NCBI GenBank assembly: GCA_015063535.1
Contig: SVTY01000004.1
Coordinates: forward strand, 1-64,000
Direction of reading: 5' to 3'
Origin: Oscillospiraceae bacterium
Lineage (GTDB): Bacteria > Bacillota > Clostridia > Oscillospirales > CAG-272
Length of the DNA stretch: 64,000 nucleotides
This document shows, piece after piece, positions 51,248 to 59,303 of this stretch. Numbering within the stretch: position 1 is the first letter of the stretch; each line of letters begins with the position of its first letter. Made by a program: the position numbers and the translations under genes. The notes under the pieces are model-generated. The model saw nothing but the letters and a program-made list of their open reading frames with translations, was not told where the DNA came from and did not search any database.

Positions 51248-52630
51248 TTAAAATGAATTGAACCGAATGGAAAAATCGCCGTCGGGGGAGACGATGATCT
51301 GCTGTAAAATCCTTGACCAAAAGGCTTTTCGAGAGCTATCGGTTAGCTTATCGTAGGTATCGGAAAGATCGTCAAATATGCTTGTATCAATGGGCTTCAG
51401 TTCCATCACATCCTGCTGACGGTTTGCCTCCTCCAAGGCGGCGGAGAGGGCGAGATATTCGCGCTCATACATCATTTTTGGAAGAAGATCGGAAAGGTAA
51501 AGGTCCTTGAGCTTTTCGATCTTTGCCATGATCTTGGCGGTATCCACGGTTTTCCGTGGAGCCGCTTTTTTCTTTTTTTCAATATCGGCGTTATACCGAT
51601 CCGCTTCGATGCGCACGTTCTTCAGAAGCCAGTCCTCCAGCTTGTCCTGATTGAGTTGCTTGGACATGTCGCAGAGGTGCATAGTTCGGGCGGGGCAACG
51701 ATAATAAACGAAATTTTGACGGATGCTGCCGTCGGCGTTTTTATTGTTACAGGTGTAGGTGGTCATACGTCTGCCGCAGCAGCCGCAGGTGACAAGTCCC
51801 GTGAAAAGGTAAACACGGTCGGAGCGAGTGCCGCTGTGCCGTTCGGAACGGGTCAGCAGAATAGAATTTGCCAAACGGAAGGTCGGCTCATCCATAATGG
51901 CGGGGCACCAGTCCTTGATCCCATAGGCTTCCCCGATATACCACGTATTCATCAGCATTCGCTTCATGGTCTTGACATCAATGCTTTTTCCGTACTTCTC
52001 CAGCAGGTAGCGGGAGGTGGCTTTCATGGAGCGGCAATCAATATAATGGTGGAACATATCCCGCACCAGCTCGGCACCGGCTTCGTCGATCACGATCCGT
52101 TTGTTTTCGATGGCAAAGCCGATGGAGGTCTGCCCCGAGATCACCCGTCCCTCCTTGACCATATTCTGAAAGACGAACTTGATCCGCTCTGATGTGCGGT
52201 CAGATTCGTCCTGGGCGATGGCGAGCTTGATGTTCAGTGCCAGTCTGCCGTTGGCGGTGGTGGTGTCATATTCCTCCTCGGTGGTCAGCCACTGTACCTT
52301 GTGCCGATCCAAAATCGCCTGTACCTCATAATAGTCGGCGATGTTGCGGAACCAACGATCCAGCTTGATGAAGATGATGATGTCGATGCGTCCGCTTCTG
52401 ACATCCTCCAGCATCCGCATGAATGCCGGACGGGCGGTGTACCGCTTGCGGGCGGAAATCCCCTCGTCCACATACAGATCAACGACGGTCAGACCGTTCT
52501 CTTTGGCGTATTGAGTTAATCGTTCCTTCTGTGCATCCAAAGAAACGCCGTGCATTGCCTGCTCCTCTGTGGAGACACGGGCATACAGGGCGGCTCTCTT
52601 GATGCCGTCGTCGATGCGTTTGATTTTCAT
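51248..52630 (-). CDS. large serine recombinase (integrase/resolvase)
   Basis: 460 aa; start at the ATG after AAAGGATGTTAT, 10 codons inside the track ORF. Resolvase domain with nucleophile Ser20 in ALYARVSTEEQ, the conserved Arg region KLDRWFRN, and EEYDTTTANGRLALNIKLAI. A recombinase domain (GQTSIGFAIENKRIVIDEAG), a zinc-ribbon domain (VTCGCCGRRM with YYRCPARTMHLC) and a C-terminal coiled coil follow. Such enzymes integrate elements at attB without host factors and need a directionality factor to excise. Located 340 bases from the attL, it is surely this element's integrase. Confidence 0.93.
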   Translation of the reverse strand: MKIKRIDDGIKRAALYARVSTEEQAMHGVSLDAQKERLTQYAKENGLTVVDLYVDEGISARKRYTARPAFMRMLEDVRSGRIDIIIFIKLDRWFRNIADYYEVQAILDRHKVQWLTTEEEYDTTTANGRLALNIKLAIAQDESDRTSERIKFVFQNMVKEGRVISGQTSIGFAIENKRIVIDEAGAELVRDMFHHYIDCRSMKATSRYLLEKYGKSIDVKTMKRMLMNTWYIGEAYGIKDWCPAIMDEPTFRLANSILLTRSERHSGTRSDRVYLFTGLVTCGCCGRRMTTYTCNNKNADGSIRQNFVYYRCPARTMHLCDMSKQLNQDKLEDWLLKNVRIEADRYNADIEKKKKAAPRKTVDTAKIMAKIEKLKDLYLSDLLPKMMYEREYLALSAALEEANRQQDVMELKPIDTSIFDDLSDTYDKLTDSSRKAFWSRILQQIIVSPDGDFSIRFNSF

Positions 52631-52674
52631 ATAACATCCTTTATGGTATATTTTAACCACCCGAGAGGGTGGTT

Positions 52675-53268
52675 TTATTTTTGATTTGTTCGGTTTTTTG
52701 CTTTCAGTATTTCTTCAATATACGGTTGGAATTGCTCGAAGATCTTCTGCTCTTGCGTGCTGGTTAGAAATTTGTTTCGCTTATATAAGGTTTGCATTCG
52801 CTTTGCCCGTTTCTCTGCGATGGATGGCTCCACGTCACAGATCTGTGCGATTTCTTCCGCCGTGTGCAATTGCAGTCCCCACAGGACACAGGCGGGACAG
52901 AGTAGGCGGTGGGCAAAGGAATCGGCTTGCTCCTCTGCAGGAGGTCTGCCTGCCCGAACGGGCGAATCAATATAGCGGACATAGTTGAGAGGGTGCCCCA
53001 AGAAGATATGCCCCAGTTCGTGAGCAATGGTGAAGCGGGACATGCAAATGGGATTGCGGTCATTATATACGATCATCCAGCGGGAGCCGTTGCAATAGGT
53101 CTTGCCGTTTTCTCCCTGCCGCAACAGACAAATATCGCTGTCCTTGACCACATGGATGCCCGCCCCACGGGCAATAGCCAAGACGTCTACGGGAAGTCTT
53201 TCAATCTGAAAATCGGCAAGGCAGTTCCATGCGCTGTCACGAACGTTTTGATAGATTCCGTACCACAT
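52675..53268 (-). CDS. ImmA/IrrE family metallopeptidase
   Basis: 197 aa; start chosen at the ATG giving MWYGIYQNVRDSAW (CGAGGTACT upstream), 14 codons inside the track ORF. Zinc motif FTIAHELGHIFLGH at residues 83-87 (HExxH) and a third ligand likely in EEQADSFAHRLLCP. In ICEBs1-like and phage systems ImmA cleaves the XRE repressor (ImmR) after DNA damage or quorum signals, triggering excision. The XRE repressor is two genes away, with a helicase gene between them, an unusual split of the normal immR-immA pair. Confidence 0.88.
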   Translation of the reverse strand: MWYGIYQNVRDSAWNCLADFQIERLPVDVLAIARGAGIHVVKDSDICLLRQGENGKTYCNGSRWMIVYNDRNPICMSRFTIAHELGHIFLGHPLNYVRYIDSPVRAGRPPAEEQADSFAHRLLCPACVLWGLQLHTAEEIAQICDVEPSIAEKRAKRMQTLYKRNKFLTSTQEQKIFEQFQPYIEEILKAKNRTNQK

Positions 53269-53397
53269 AGTACCTCGGTTGATAATTGAATTTTTGCAAT
53301 GAGAGGGCAAAACACCATGCCGCCGTCAAGCGGCACTGCGGAACGCCGATTGTTCTTTTTTGCTTGTACATAGCCTTGATATACTTTGAATAAACCA

Positions 53398-55764
53398 TTA
53401 TACAAGCTCAGTTGCGGAATTTATGAGGTTTCCAATCAGTTGCGTGCTGGAATTTCTATTCCATTCATTTCGATTACAAACAATTACAATTTTTTTCTTT
53501 GCTCTTGAAATGGCTGTATTGATGGTATATAGCCCTTGCGGCTTAGAGCTGTCGGTAAACCATTTGTTCCTGTAAGTATCAACGACACTGATGAAAACCG
53601 TATCCCATTCTCGTCCTTGCGAAGAATGGATCGTCAATATATTATCTACATCGGCGATAGCATGGAGCGTATCTATTATATATTTCCTTTGATCACGGTA
53701 TGGCGTTGTGATTACATAATCACCAGCTTGCAAATTGTTTCGCTCAATATAGCTTCGGATCGCTTTTGCTTCTCCCGAACTTTGCCTTTTTTCATCCTTG
53801 CTGTCCTTCTCTGCATGAATCACCGCTATTTCGGTGTTAAAATCGGATTGTCCTGTAAATCCGTTTTGATATACAAAAGCATCGAGTATCTGAGCTAAAT
53901 TGTTTCCAAAGCGGAATGTATGCGGTAAAAAGGCAACCGAAAGATTCGCAGGAAGCTCCAAAGCATTATTTTCGAATATAGAGAAAAGCATGTCTGTCGA
54001 AAAGCCTTTTTCAAAGATCATGGAAGAATAAATAGCAGATAAAGACCACAAAAAAATCTTTTGCTCTTGGTCATGAATGGTTTTCTCACCGGCTTCACAA
54101 ATTGGCGGTAACTGCATATGATCTCCCAATAAAGTCACAGGCGCACCTAATGAAAACAAAATGCCTGCTTTAATGAAAGGGCAATAGGCAGCCTCGTCTA
54201 AAAAAACATGGGCTATCAAATTTGATTGGATACCGATTTCGCCAAAGCTTTTAAAATGCGAAAAAAAGTAATCGACAGTAAACGCAAAGACTAATTTCCC
54301 ACTTACCTTTCTTGAAGCGTTTTCTTTTAAGGTCTGCAAACGTGATTCCTTTTCTTCGATGATCTGCGGCAGCAAGGGGTCAATTGTCACCTCGCTGAAG
54401 GTTGCGGCGATTTGCGTAAAATCCGTCATAGCCTCTTCTATTGTTCTGAAATGTTCGAGCACGGGAACGGCGATGCTCTTTGCCGATTCAAAGGTGGCAA
54501 GCATATCGGCTTCAAGCTCACAAGCAATTTGTTTTTTGTCATGTAAGGTATGATTTACAGCAGCTTGTTCATTTTCTTTCTCCGCAATGGTAGTGTTGCA
54601 AGAAGTGATTTTTGCAGCTACCAAATCTTTTTCCGAATGAAGGAAAGTGGCTTCTTTTTCGGTGAATAGTTTTTTTATCTTAAAAGAGAGGGATTCTTCA
54701 CGCCGTTTGATTTGAATTTCTTTTTTGCAAAGGTCTGACAGGGTCTGACGGAATGCAGGTATCTCATCGGAAAGAAGCGCAGCTCTTTTTTGCAGTTCTT
54801 CGATGCTTTCTTGGCAATCCTGTTGCTCTTCCGTTTTTTCTCTGTATGTAAGAGCCAGATCATGAAAAGCTTCGTAAGCTTTCAAAATCTCTTGCGCATC
54901 GGAAAAGTTTTTTTGTTGGCGTTTCAATTCTTTGATTTCATTTGTCAATGATTCTATTTGCTCTTGGCGGTCGATCGTATCGCAAATTTTTCCATATTCA
55001 TTGGAAAAAGATTGGGAAGAAATACCGGGACGATACAGGACGTCGATATCCTGTCCGGCTTCTTCCAAGGCGTGAATAACAGCACGAAGTGTCTGCTCAA
55101 TGGCATTGTTCGTCGGAGCCAGAATGAAGACTTGCTTTTTCTGTTTTATGTAGGACATAATACAGTTTGCCAATACGATTTGTGTTTTTCCCGTGCCGGG
55201 TGCTCCCCAAATATAGGATATCGGATTGAATAAAGCCGTTTGCACGGCTTTTATTTGATCCTCTGATTCATATCCTCTTGTATAGATATCCTCTTGCGTG
55301 AGGCATGGTATGGAGGGATAGCGGATATGATGACCGTATGTGAGATACCAAGAGCGGACTTTTTCAATTAGAAATTTTAAATCGGAAACAAAAACAATAT
55401 CATGAGGTGGTAATTGTGCAAATAAAGAAACCATATCAGATGTTACTTCTATGACAAGCTCTGCACGCTCATGATTGTTTTTTACGATTTTGAAATATTT
55501 GTTTGAAATGTATCGGTTTGGAAAATCTTCATACAGATCAGGGGGGATGAGAGACGAGTTGATACATAAACGAATATCATCGGTATGTTTTAATTTTTGC
55601 GAGAGGGAAATGCGCCACAGATTGGGAGCGATTGGCTGTATCCTTGTTGCATTGGCGGTGATTCTTGTATGCTTCGAGGTAATAGCACTTTGGTAATAAT
55701 TGTCAGCACTTTTTGCGGCATCACAAATATATTGCTTTACCTCATCCGAATATATAGCCGCCAT
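53398..55764 (-). CDS. superfamily 1 (UPF1/DNA2-like) helicase, probable accessory cargo
   Basis: 788 aa. Walker A in YIWGAPGTGKTQIVLAN (~187-194), a large helical/coiled-coil insertion (~260-480), motif II HVFLDEAAYC (DEAA, ~520), motif III LLGDHMQLPPI (~545), motifs V/VI in LTIHSSQGREWDTVFISVVD and YTINTAISRAKKKIVIVCN. This is the AAA_11/AAA_12 helicase arrangement without a visible nuclease domain. It lies between immA and the repressor, where prophages often carry superinfection-exclusion or defence genes, and its AT-rich composition contrasts with the flanking phage genes. ATG after AAGGAGAGTTCAATC. Confidence 0.85.
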   Translation of the reverse strand: MAAIYSDEVKQYICDAAKSADNYYQSAITSKHTRITANATRIQPIAPNLWRISLSQKLKHTDDIRLCINSSLIPPDLYEDFPNRYISNKYFKIVKNNHERAELVIEVTSDMVSLFAQLPPHDIVFVSDLKFLIEKVRSWYLTYGHHIRYPSIPCLTQEDIYTRGYESEDQIKAVQTALFNPISYIWGAPGTGKTQIVLANCIMSYIKQKKQVFILAPTNNAIEQTLRAVIHALEEAGQDIDVLYRPGISSQSFSNEYGKICDTIDRQEQIESLTNEIKELKRQQKNFSDAQEILKAYEAFHDLALTYREKTEEQQDCQESIEELQKRAALLSDEIPAFRQTLSDLCKKEIQIKRREESLSFKIKKLFTEKEATFLHSEKDLVAAKITSCNTTIAEKENEQAAVNHTLHDKKQIACELEADMLATFESAKSIAVPVLEHFRTIEEAMTDFTQIAATFSEVTIDPLLPQIIEEKESRLQTLKENASRKVSGKLVFAFTVDYFFSHFKSFGEIGIQSNLIAHVFLDEAAYCPFIKAGILFSLGAPVTLLGDHMQLPPICEAGEKTIHDQEQKIFLWSLSAIYSSMIFEKGFSTDMLFSIFENNALELPANLSVAFLPHTFRFGNNLAQILDAFVYQNGFTGQSDFNTEIAVIHAEKDSKDEKRQSSGEAKAIRSYIERNNLQAGDYVITTPYRDQRKYIIDTLHAIADVDNILTIHSSQGREWDTVFISVVDTYRNKWFTDSSKPQGLYTINTAISRAKKKIVIVCNRNEWNRNSSTQLIGNLINSATELV

Positions 55765-55806
55765 GATTGAACTCTCCTTGTTGCAACGATGTTTTTTTAT
55801 AATTCT

Positions 55807-56232
55807 TTATCCCCCAAAGTTTTCGTCCGTTTCGGGAGCTTGTTGCATCTGCTCCCAGCGATCCTTTCGCATGTAGATAATTTCTTCGGGATGGTTGTCT
55901 GTCGATTGTGCTGCTGTGTAAAGGCGCACATAGCCCTCCATTTCAATGTCAAGCATACGGTCTACCGCCATTTGTATTTCCGATTGCGTACGATGTGCGG
56001 TAATTTTATGCGAATCAGGATTGTCCGTTCGTCCGAGAAGATAATCTACGGAACAGTCTAAATAGTCAGCAATGCGGGCGAGATTTTCACTTTTTGGTGT
56101 AGACCCACCAGACAGCATAGAAGAAAGTGCGTTTTTACTTAATCCACAACATACGAGCATATCTTTGATAATAATATTTTTGTTTTTGCAGAGTTCCTTT
56201 ATTCGACTTGCGATATCAGAGGAAATATACAT
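55807..56232 (-). CDS. XRE family repressor (CI/ImmR-like)
   Basis: 141 aa. N-terminal helix-turn-helix: IASRIKELCKNKNIIIKDML, then CCGLSKNALSSMLSGGSTPK with recognition helix and LARIADYLDCSVDYLLGRTD, the XRE signature. The C-terminal ~65 residues would dimerise. Divergent from the early genes and facing the palindromic operator at 56308-56325, it is the likely lysogeny repressor and the probable target of the ImmA-type peptidase. Confidence 0.88.
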   Translation of the reverse strand: MYISSDIASRIKELCKNKNIIIKDMLVCCGLSKNALSSMLSGGSTPKSENLARIADYLDCSVDYLLGRTDNPDSHKITAHRTQSEIQMAVDRMLDIEMEGYVRLYTAAQSTDNHPEEIIYMRKDRWEQMQQAPETDENFGG

Positions 56233-56267
56233 TTTTCAAATTCCTTTTGTTTGTGAAAAAATAAAAA

Positions 56268-56283
56268 TCCAAAAAAAATTGGA
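56268..56283. promoter_or_regulatory. second, imperfect operator half-site pair
   Basis: TCCAAAAAAAATTGGA keeps the outer TCC(A)A/TTGGA symmetry of the main operator; centre-to-centre distance 41 bases, about four helical turns. Confidence 0.4.
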
Positions 56284-56301
56284 AAATTTTTAAAAAAGCA
56301 C

Positions 56302-56330
56302 TTGACAATCCCAAAATTTTGGGATATAAT
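56302..56330 (+). promoter_or_regulatory. early rightward promoter of the element
   Basis: TTGACA, 17 bases, TATAAT, perfect consensus, 72 bases before the first early gene. Confidence 0.88.
56308..56325. promoter_or_regulatory. 18-bp perfect palindromic operator
   Basis: ATCCCAAAATTTTGGGAT fills the promoter spacer exactly, so a bound repressor would block RNA polymerase. The XRE repressor gene begins 76 bases to the left. Confidence 0.75.
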
Positions 56331-56401
56331 ATAACCGTGGCAAGTTGCTAAGTTAATTTTACCACAAAATAAGAAAGATGTCAAGAAAAAGGAGAGGGAA
56401 A

Positions 56402-57007
56402 ATGACTTTTTATGAAATGTTTACGATTGATATTGACATGTGTGTCAGCGGGGCGGTTGTTGGAAGCTATACGGTTGAGCATTATATCAGCTTGATGCAA
56501 GAAGCGATATGTGGTTTTAGCGCGAGTTTTTGCGGAGCCTCGCATGATATGACGGAAAAAGGCAGGAGAATAATCTTTGTGGAATTAAAAAACAGATATA
56601 ACGTTTTTTATAAAATGGTTGAAAAAGAAAGAAAAGAAGCTGTTCGAGCATGGCTTGCTGAAAAAGTTGGGAAACAAACAAATTTTGAAAGAATCTCCGC
56701 AAGCAAGGAAGCTTATGCACGTTTTGCGAGCATGTTGGAGCAATATTACGCTGTCGAAGACTTTGAACGTTTGGAATCTAACTTTATGGAACTTTGCTCG
56801 GAGGTGTACACCGGTGATGAGTTGGAGTATTGCAAACGAATTTTTGACGCTTGTAAAGTAAGAATAAAATCGCCAGAGGTGTTGGAACAAATAGTACAAA
56901 CAAATATAAGTCGTCACGCTGATATCGTTGACTTTCCGGAAGACTATATACTTCCGACAAGCTATGACCATATAAAGCCTAATTTAAGAAAAGATTTATA
57001 TTTTTAA
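56402..57007 (+). CDS. hypothetical protein, first early gene
   Basis: 201 aa; start at the ATG after AAAGGAGAGGGAAA, 8 codons into the track ORF. Opens MTFYEMFTIDIDMCVSGAVV. Mostly helical, rich in Lys, Glu, Tyr and Cys, no membrane segment, no recognisable enzyme or DNA-binding motif. Its place as first gene under the repressed rightward promoter would suit an antirepressor, excision or takeover role, but nothing in the sequence proves this. AT-rich like the helicase and repressor genes. Confidence 0.65.
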   Translation: MTFYEMFTIDIDMCVSGAVVGSYTVEHYISLMQEAICGFSASFCGASHDMTEKGRRIIFVELKNRYNVFYKMVEKERKEAVRAWLAEKVGKQTNFERISASKEAYARFASMLEQYYAVEDFERLESNFMELCSEVYTGDELEYCKRIFDACKVRIKSPEVLEQIVQTNISRHADIVDFPEDYILPTSYDHIKPNLRKDLYF

Positions 57008-57027
57008 GTAAAAAAGGCGGTGAAAGT

Positions 57028-57258
57028 ATGGAAGATAAAAACATTCGATTTATGATTCTTAGGGAGACGCTATTACAGCTACAAATTTGCTGCAATCTTT
57101 CGCCGGAAGAAATGAAGGATAGAAAAAAGGAAGTAGAAAAACTACTTCCTTTTGCGGGAACTCGGTTGGGATGGCAGATAGAATTGGAGCGTGAAGGTTT
57201 TGCACCTGTACCCTGCGCAGATGATAAAGAATATTGGCATTATGTTTGCTTTTGTTAG
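57028..57258 (+). CDS. hypothetical small protein
   Basis: 76 aa, begins MEDKNIRFMILRETLLQLQI, with a helical N-terminal half (LSPEEMKDRKKEVEKLLPF) and a Trp/Cys-rich end (EYWHYVCFC). RBS AAAGGCGGTGAAAGT. Lies 20 bases after the previous gene. Its stop overlaps the stop of the convergent DUF4145 gene by 4 bases. Function unknown. Confidence 0.55.
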   Translation: MEDKNIRFMILRETLLQLQICCNLSPEEMKDRKKEVEKLLPFAGTRLGWQIELEREGFAPVPCADDKEYWHYVCFC

Positions 57259-57872
57259 GATTTTATACGGGCATTGGCTTCTTTGATTATCAGTTCAGCC
57301 TCAATTAAATCGCATAAACTACGATACGTAATTATTGCATCTTTTACTGAAATGTTTTCATGGTGCGTAATGTGTATTTCACGATTGCCGTAAATTCGAA
57401 GCAATTGACTACATACTTTTGTGTAAGGTTGGACATTCATACGCTCAATTTGTTGGTCAAGTTTGAGCTTTAAGACATCTTTTTCATCTATCCCTTGTAT
57501 TTTTGTTAAATAATCCAATACTAATCTTTCCAATGTCATACGCAGACCTGCACCAACGAGTGTATTCAGTCCGTTTGCGTGTGCTTGCAGTGTTTGTTCG
57601 AATATTTGAAAAGCATCGGGGGATAGCGTTTTTACATGAACAGGATATTTGATCAAATTATTGCAAGGATAGTATTGAACAATTATCTCGCCGGATGGAA
57701 TGGTATTTTTCCAATGCTGCTCTTTGATTATAAAAATTGGCATACCACAATGTACGCAATCGTGGTGTTCGGCACAATACCCTATCTCACTGTTGATTCG
57801 TTTGAATATGCTTTGGATGCGTTTGGGGCTGTTATCTTTACCGCAATAAGGACACATTTCTGGGAATTTCAT
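57255..57872 (-). CDS. zinc-ribbon DUF4145 protein
   Basis: 205 aa. N-terminal zinc ribbon MCPYCGKDN ... CVHCGMPIFII (CxxCG twice, residues 7-42), then a helical domain whose core, GLNTLVGAGLRMTLERLVLD, matches the DUF4145 pattern, followed by ENISVKDAIITYRSLCDLIE. DUF4145 is often found alone or fused to restriction enzymes and other defence proteins; its role is not established. Translationally coupled to the 50-aa ORF upstream (ATGA overlap) and oriented against the surrounding early genes, with its own promoter, so it behaves as an independent cassette. Confidence 0.75.
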   Translation of the reverse strand: MKFPEMCPYCGKDNSPKRIQSIFKRINSEIGYCAEHHDCVHCGMPIFIIKEQHWKNTIPSGEIIVQYYPCNNLIKYPVHVKTLSPDAFQIFEQTLQAHANGLNTLVGAGLRMTLERLVLDYLTKIQGIDEKDVLKLKLDQQIERMNVQPYTKVCSQLLRIYGNREIHITHHENISVKDAIITYRSLCDLIEAELIIKEANARIKS

Positions 57873-58021
57873 AAATTACCTCTATATACTTTGATTTTTG
57901 TATTTTTAGGGGATAAGTTTACAGTAAAGGGTGTGACGATACTCAGAGCTTCTTTCGTAGTAGAGGTTTTGGTCATTCGGCTTTCCAGTACTTTGAGATT
58001 GAGTTTATTAAGCTGTTTCAT
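57869..58021 (-). CDS. 50-aa protein coupled to the DUF4145 gene
   Basis: The track lists a longer ORF (57869-58072), but its first Met lies upstream of the promoter's -10 box, so the start MKQLNKLNLKVLESR at 58021 is more likely. A basic, soluble peptide (KTSTTKEALSIVTPFTVNLS) with no recognised motif. Its stop overlaps the DUF4145 start (ATGA). The purine-rich AAGAAAGCGAG upstream is a weak RBS. May be the small partner in a two-component system. Confidence 0.55.
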   Translation of the reverse strand: MKQLNKLNLKVLESRMTKTSTTKEALSIVTPFTVNLSPKNTKIKVYRGNL

Positions 58022-58050
58022 ATGATTCTCGCTTTCTTTATCATGGAAAC

Positions 58051-58079
58051 AGTATATCATAAAAAAAGTCAATTGTCAA
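58051..58079 (-). promoter_or_regulatory. promoter of the DUF4145 cassette
   Basis: Minus strand TTGACA (58079-58074), 17 bases, TATACT (58056-58051), 30 bases before the 50-aa ORF. Confidence 0.78.
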
Positions 58080-58098
58080 CTGAAAGGAGGAGGAAGCA

Positions 58099-58314
58099 AT
58101 GAAATTCCGATTAAAAAACGATGAAGGCATAGAGCTGCACTTAGATTTACAAGAGAGGGAGTTGCTCTATGATGCACTGCGGCATTATTCCGCTTACGGA
58201 GAGAATCAAGATCGGATTCTCGATCAGATACCGAAATTATGCGAGATATTAAACGTATTGGATACCCCTGCGTTTTCTTCGCATAAAAAATATATCAAAA
58301 AAGAAAAGGAGTAA
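58099..58314 (+). CDS. hypothetical small phage protein
   Basis: 71 aa, begins MKFRLKNDEGIELHLDLQER; charged, helical, no motif. Strong RBS AAAGGAGGAGGAAGC. First of a tight rightward series of small genes that follow the reversed cassette; GC content rises from here on. Function unknown. Confidence 0.6.
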   Translation: MKFRLKNDEGIELHLDLQERELLYDALRHYSAYGENQDRILDQIPKLCEILNVLDTPAFSSHKKYIKKEKE

Positions 58315-58319
58315 AAGAA

Positions 58320-58520
58320 ATGGTAAACGGACAAAGAATCAAGGAGCTGATGCTGGCGAAAGGCATGGACAGCAGAGATCTGGCAGAGCGGATCGGAATC
58401 AGTGCGCCGATGATGAGCTACATCATCCGCAATCTGAGGGATACGAATGTGACGACGCTGGTGCGGATCGCACGGATCTTAGAGGTACCCGTAGACGAGC
58501 TGATCGTAAAGGAAGGATGA
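58320..58520 (+). CDS. XRE family small HTH regulator (Cro-like)
   Basis: 66 aa, a complete five-helix XRE domain and nothing else: NGQRIKELMLAKGMDSRDLA, ERIGISAPMMSYIIRNLRDT (turn and recognition helix), VTTLVRIARILEVPVDELIV. Minimal size and early position are typical of Cro proteins, which oppose the CI-type repressor. RBS AAAAGGAG 5 bases after the preceding stop. Confidence 0.85.
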   Translation: MVNGQRIKELMLAKGMDSRDLAERIGISAPMMSYIIRNLRDTNVTTLVRIARILEVPVDELIVKEG

Positions 58521-58533
58521 AAGGAGAAAAGTC

Positions 58534-58680
58534 ATGACAAAAATGACAGTAGAAATAGAAGCAGCGGAGGGCTGCGTGTTGGACGTAGAGAAAATCAAGG
58601 ACTATCTTGCGGATATTTTCAGAATGGAAGGCGTAGACGGTGTAAAAATTATAGGAAAACAAGAAGGAGAGGACGAATGA
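58534..58680 (+). CDS. hypothetical small acidic protein
   Basis: 48 aa, below the ORF-track cutoff. ATG after GAAAGGAGAAAAGTC. Peptide begins MTKMTVEIEAAEGCVLDVEK and continues with alternating charged residues; predicted short beta-alpha-beta. The stop overlaps the next start (ATGA), which supports it as a real gene. Function unknown. Confidence 0.6.
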   Translation: MTKMTVEIEAAEGCVLDVEKIKDYLADIFRMEGVDGVKIIGKQEGEDE

Positions 58681-59033
58681 AAAGCAAATGGATGGTGCTC
58701 ACCAATTATTTCGGAAACGAGGAGCGATATATCGTATATCGACTTCTGAATGAGAAGGATGTGATGCACGCAGGCAATGTGGAGACCCACGGTCGATATA
58801 TGTTCGACCGAAACGAAGCCAAGAGCTTGGCAGATAAGCTGAATCGAATCGAACAATTGAGGAGCTTTCGGCAAGCCAAGGGGCTGACAAAGCCGGAGAT
58901 GGCAGATCGACTCGGTGTAACGCTTTCTCTGTATGAAAAGGTGGAAGGAGGGCATGCGGGCGTGTCGGCGAAATTTATGCGCAAAATGAAAAGCGTTTTT
59001 CCCGAGGTGAATATTGATAAAATGTTCTTTTAG
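58677..59033 (+). CDS. XRE-type HTH protein with N-terminal extension
   Basis: 118 aa. Residues ~1-55 form a small beta-rich module (SKWMVLTNYFGNEERYIVYR), and ~58-118 form a helix-turn-helix: IEQLRSFRQAKGLTKPEMAD, RLGVTLSLYEKVEGGHAGVS, FMRKMKSVFPEVNIDKMFF. The second XRE protein in the early region, possibly a late or replication regulator. Coupled to the preceding gene by ATGA. Confidence 0.75.
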   Translation: MKSKWMVLTNYFGNEERYIVYRLLNEKDVMHAGNVETHGRYMFDRNEAKSLADKLNRIEQLRSFRQAKGLTKPEMADRLGVTLSLYEKVEGGHAGVSAKFMRKMKSVFPEVNIDKMFF

Positions 59034-59107
59034 GGGAAAGCTGTTGGTTGTAGGACAAGTTCGGACAAACATATACTTCAATATCAAAAGAAAGAGAGGG
59101 AGACCGT

Positions 59108-59269
59108 ATGGGAAGAAACACAAGAGAACCGAAGATCACGTTTGTCAATCAGCCGGATCCGAAGTACATATGGGAGGTGCTTTGCGATCTGCTGAATCGG
59201 CAGGATCCGGAGTATGAATATCGCTTGGTACCGAGGGACAGCAAAAAGAAAGAAAAGCAAGACGGATAA
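59108..59269 (+). CDS. hypothetical small protein
   Basis: 53 aa, below the track cutoff. ATG after AGAGAGGGAGACCGT. Sequence opens MGRNTREPKITFVNQPDPKY and ends in a Lys-rich tail. The TFVNQPDP...LCDLLNRQ pattern is of the kind carried by small phage/ICE proteins in clostridia, but no function is known. Confidence 0.55.
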   Translation: MGRNTREPKITFVNQPDPKYIWEVLCDLLNRQDPEYEYRLVPRDSKKKEKQDG

Positions 59270-59303
59270 GAATAGCTTATCAATCAATAAGGAGGAACAT
59301 CAA

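Noticed and set aside
57869-58072. 67-aa version of the ORF upstream of DUF4145
   Set aside because: Its first Met lies upstream of the -10 box, so the mRNA could not include it; the 50-aa start is preferred.
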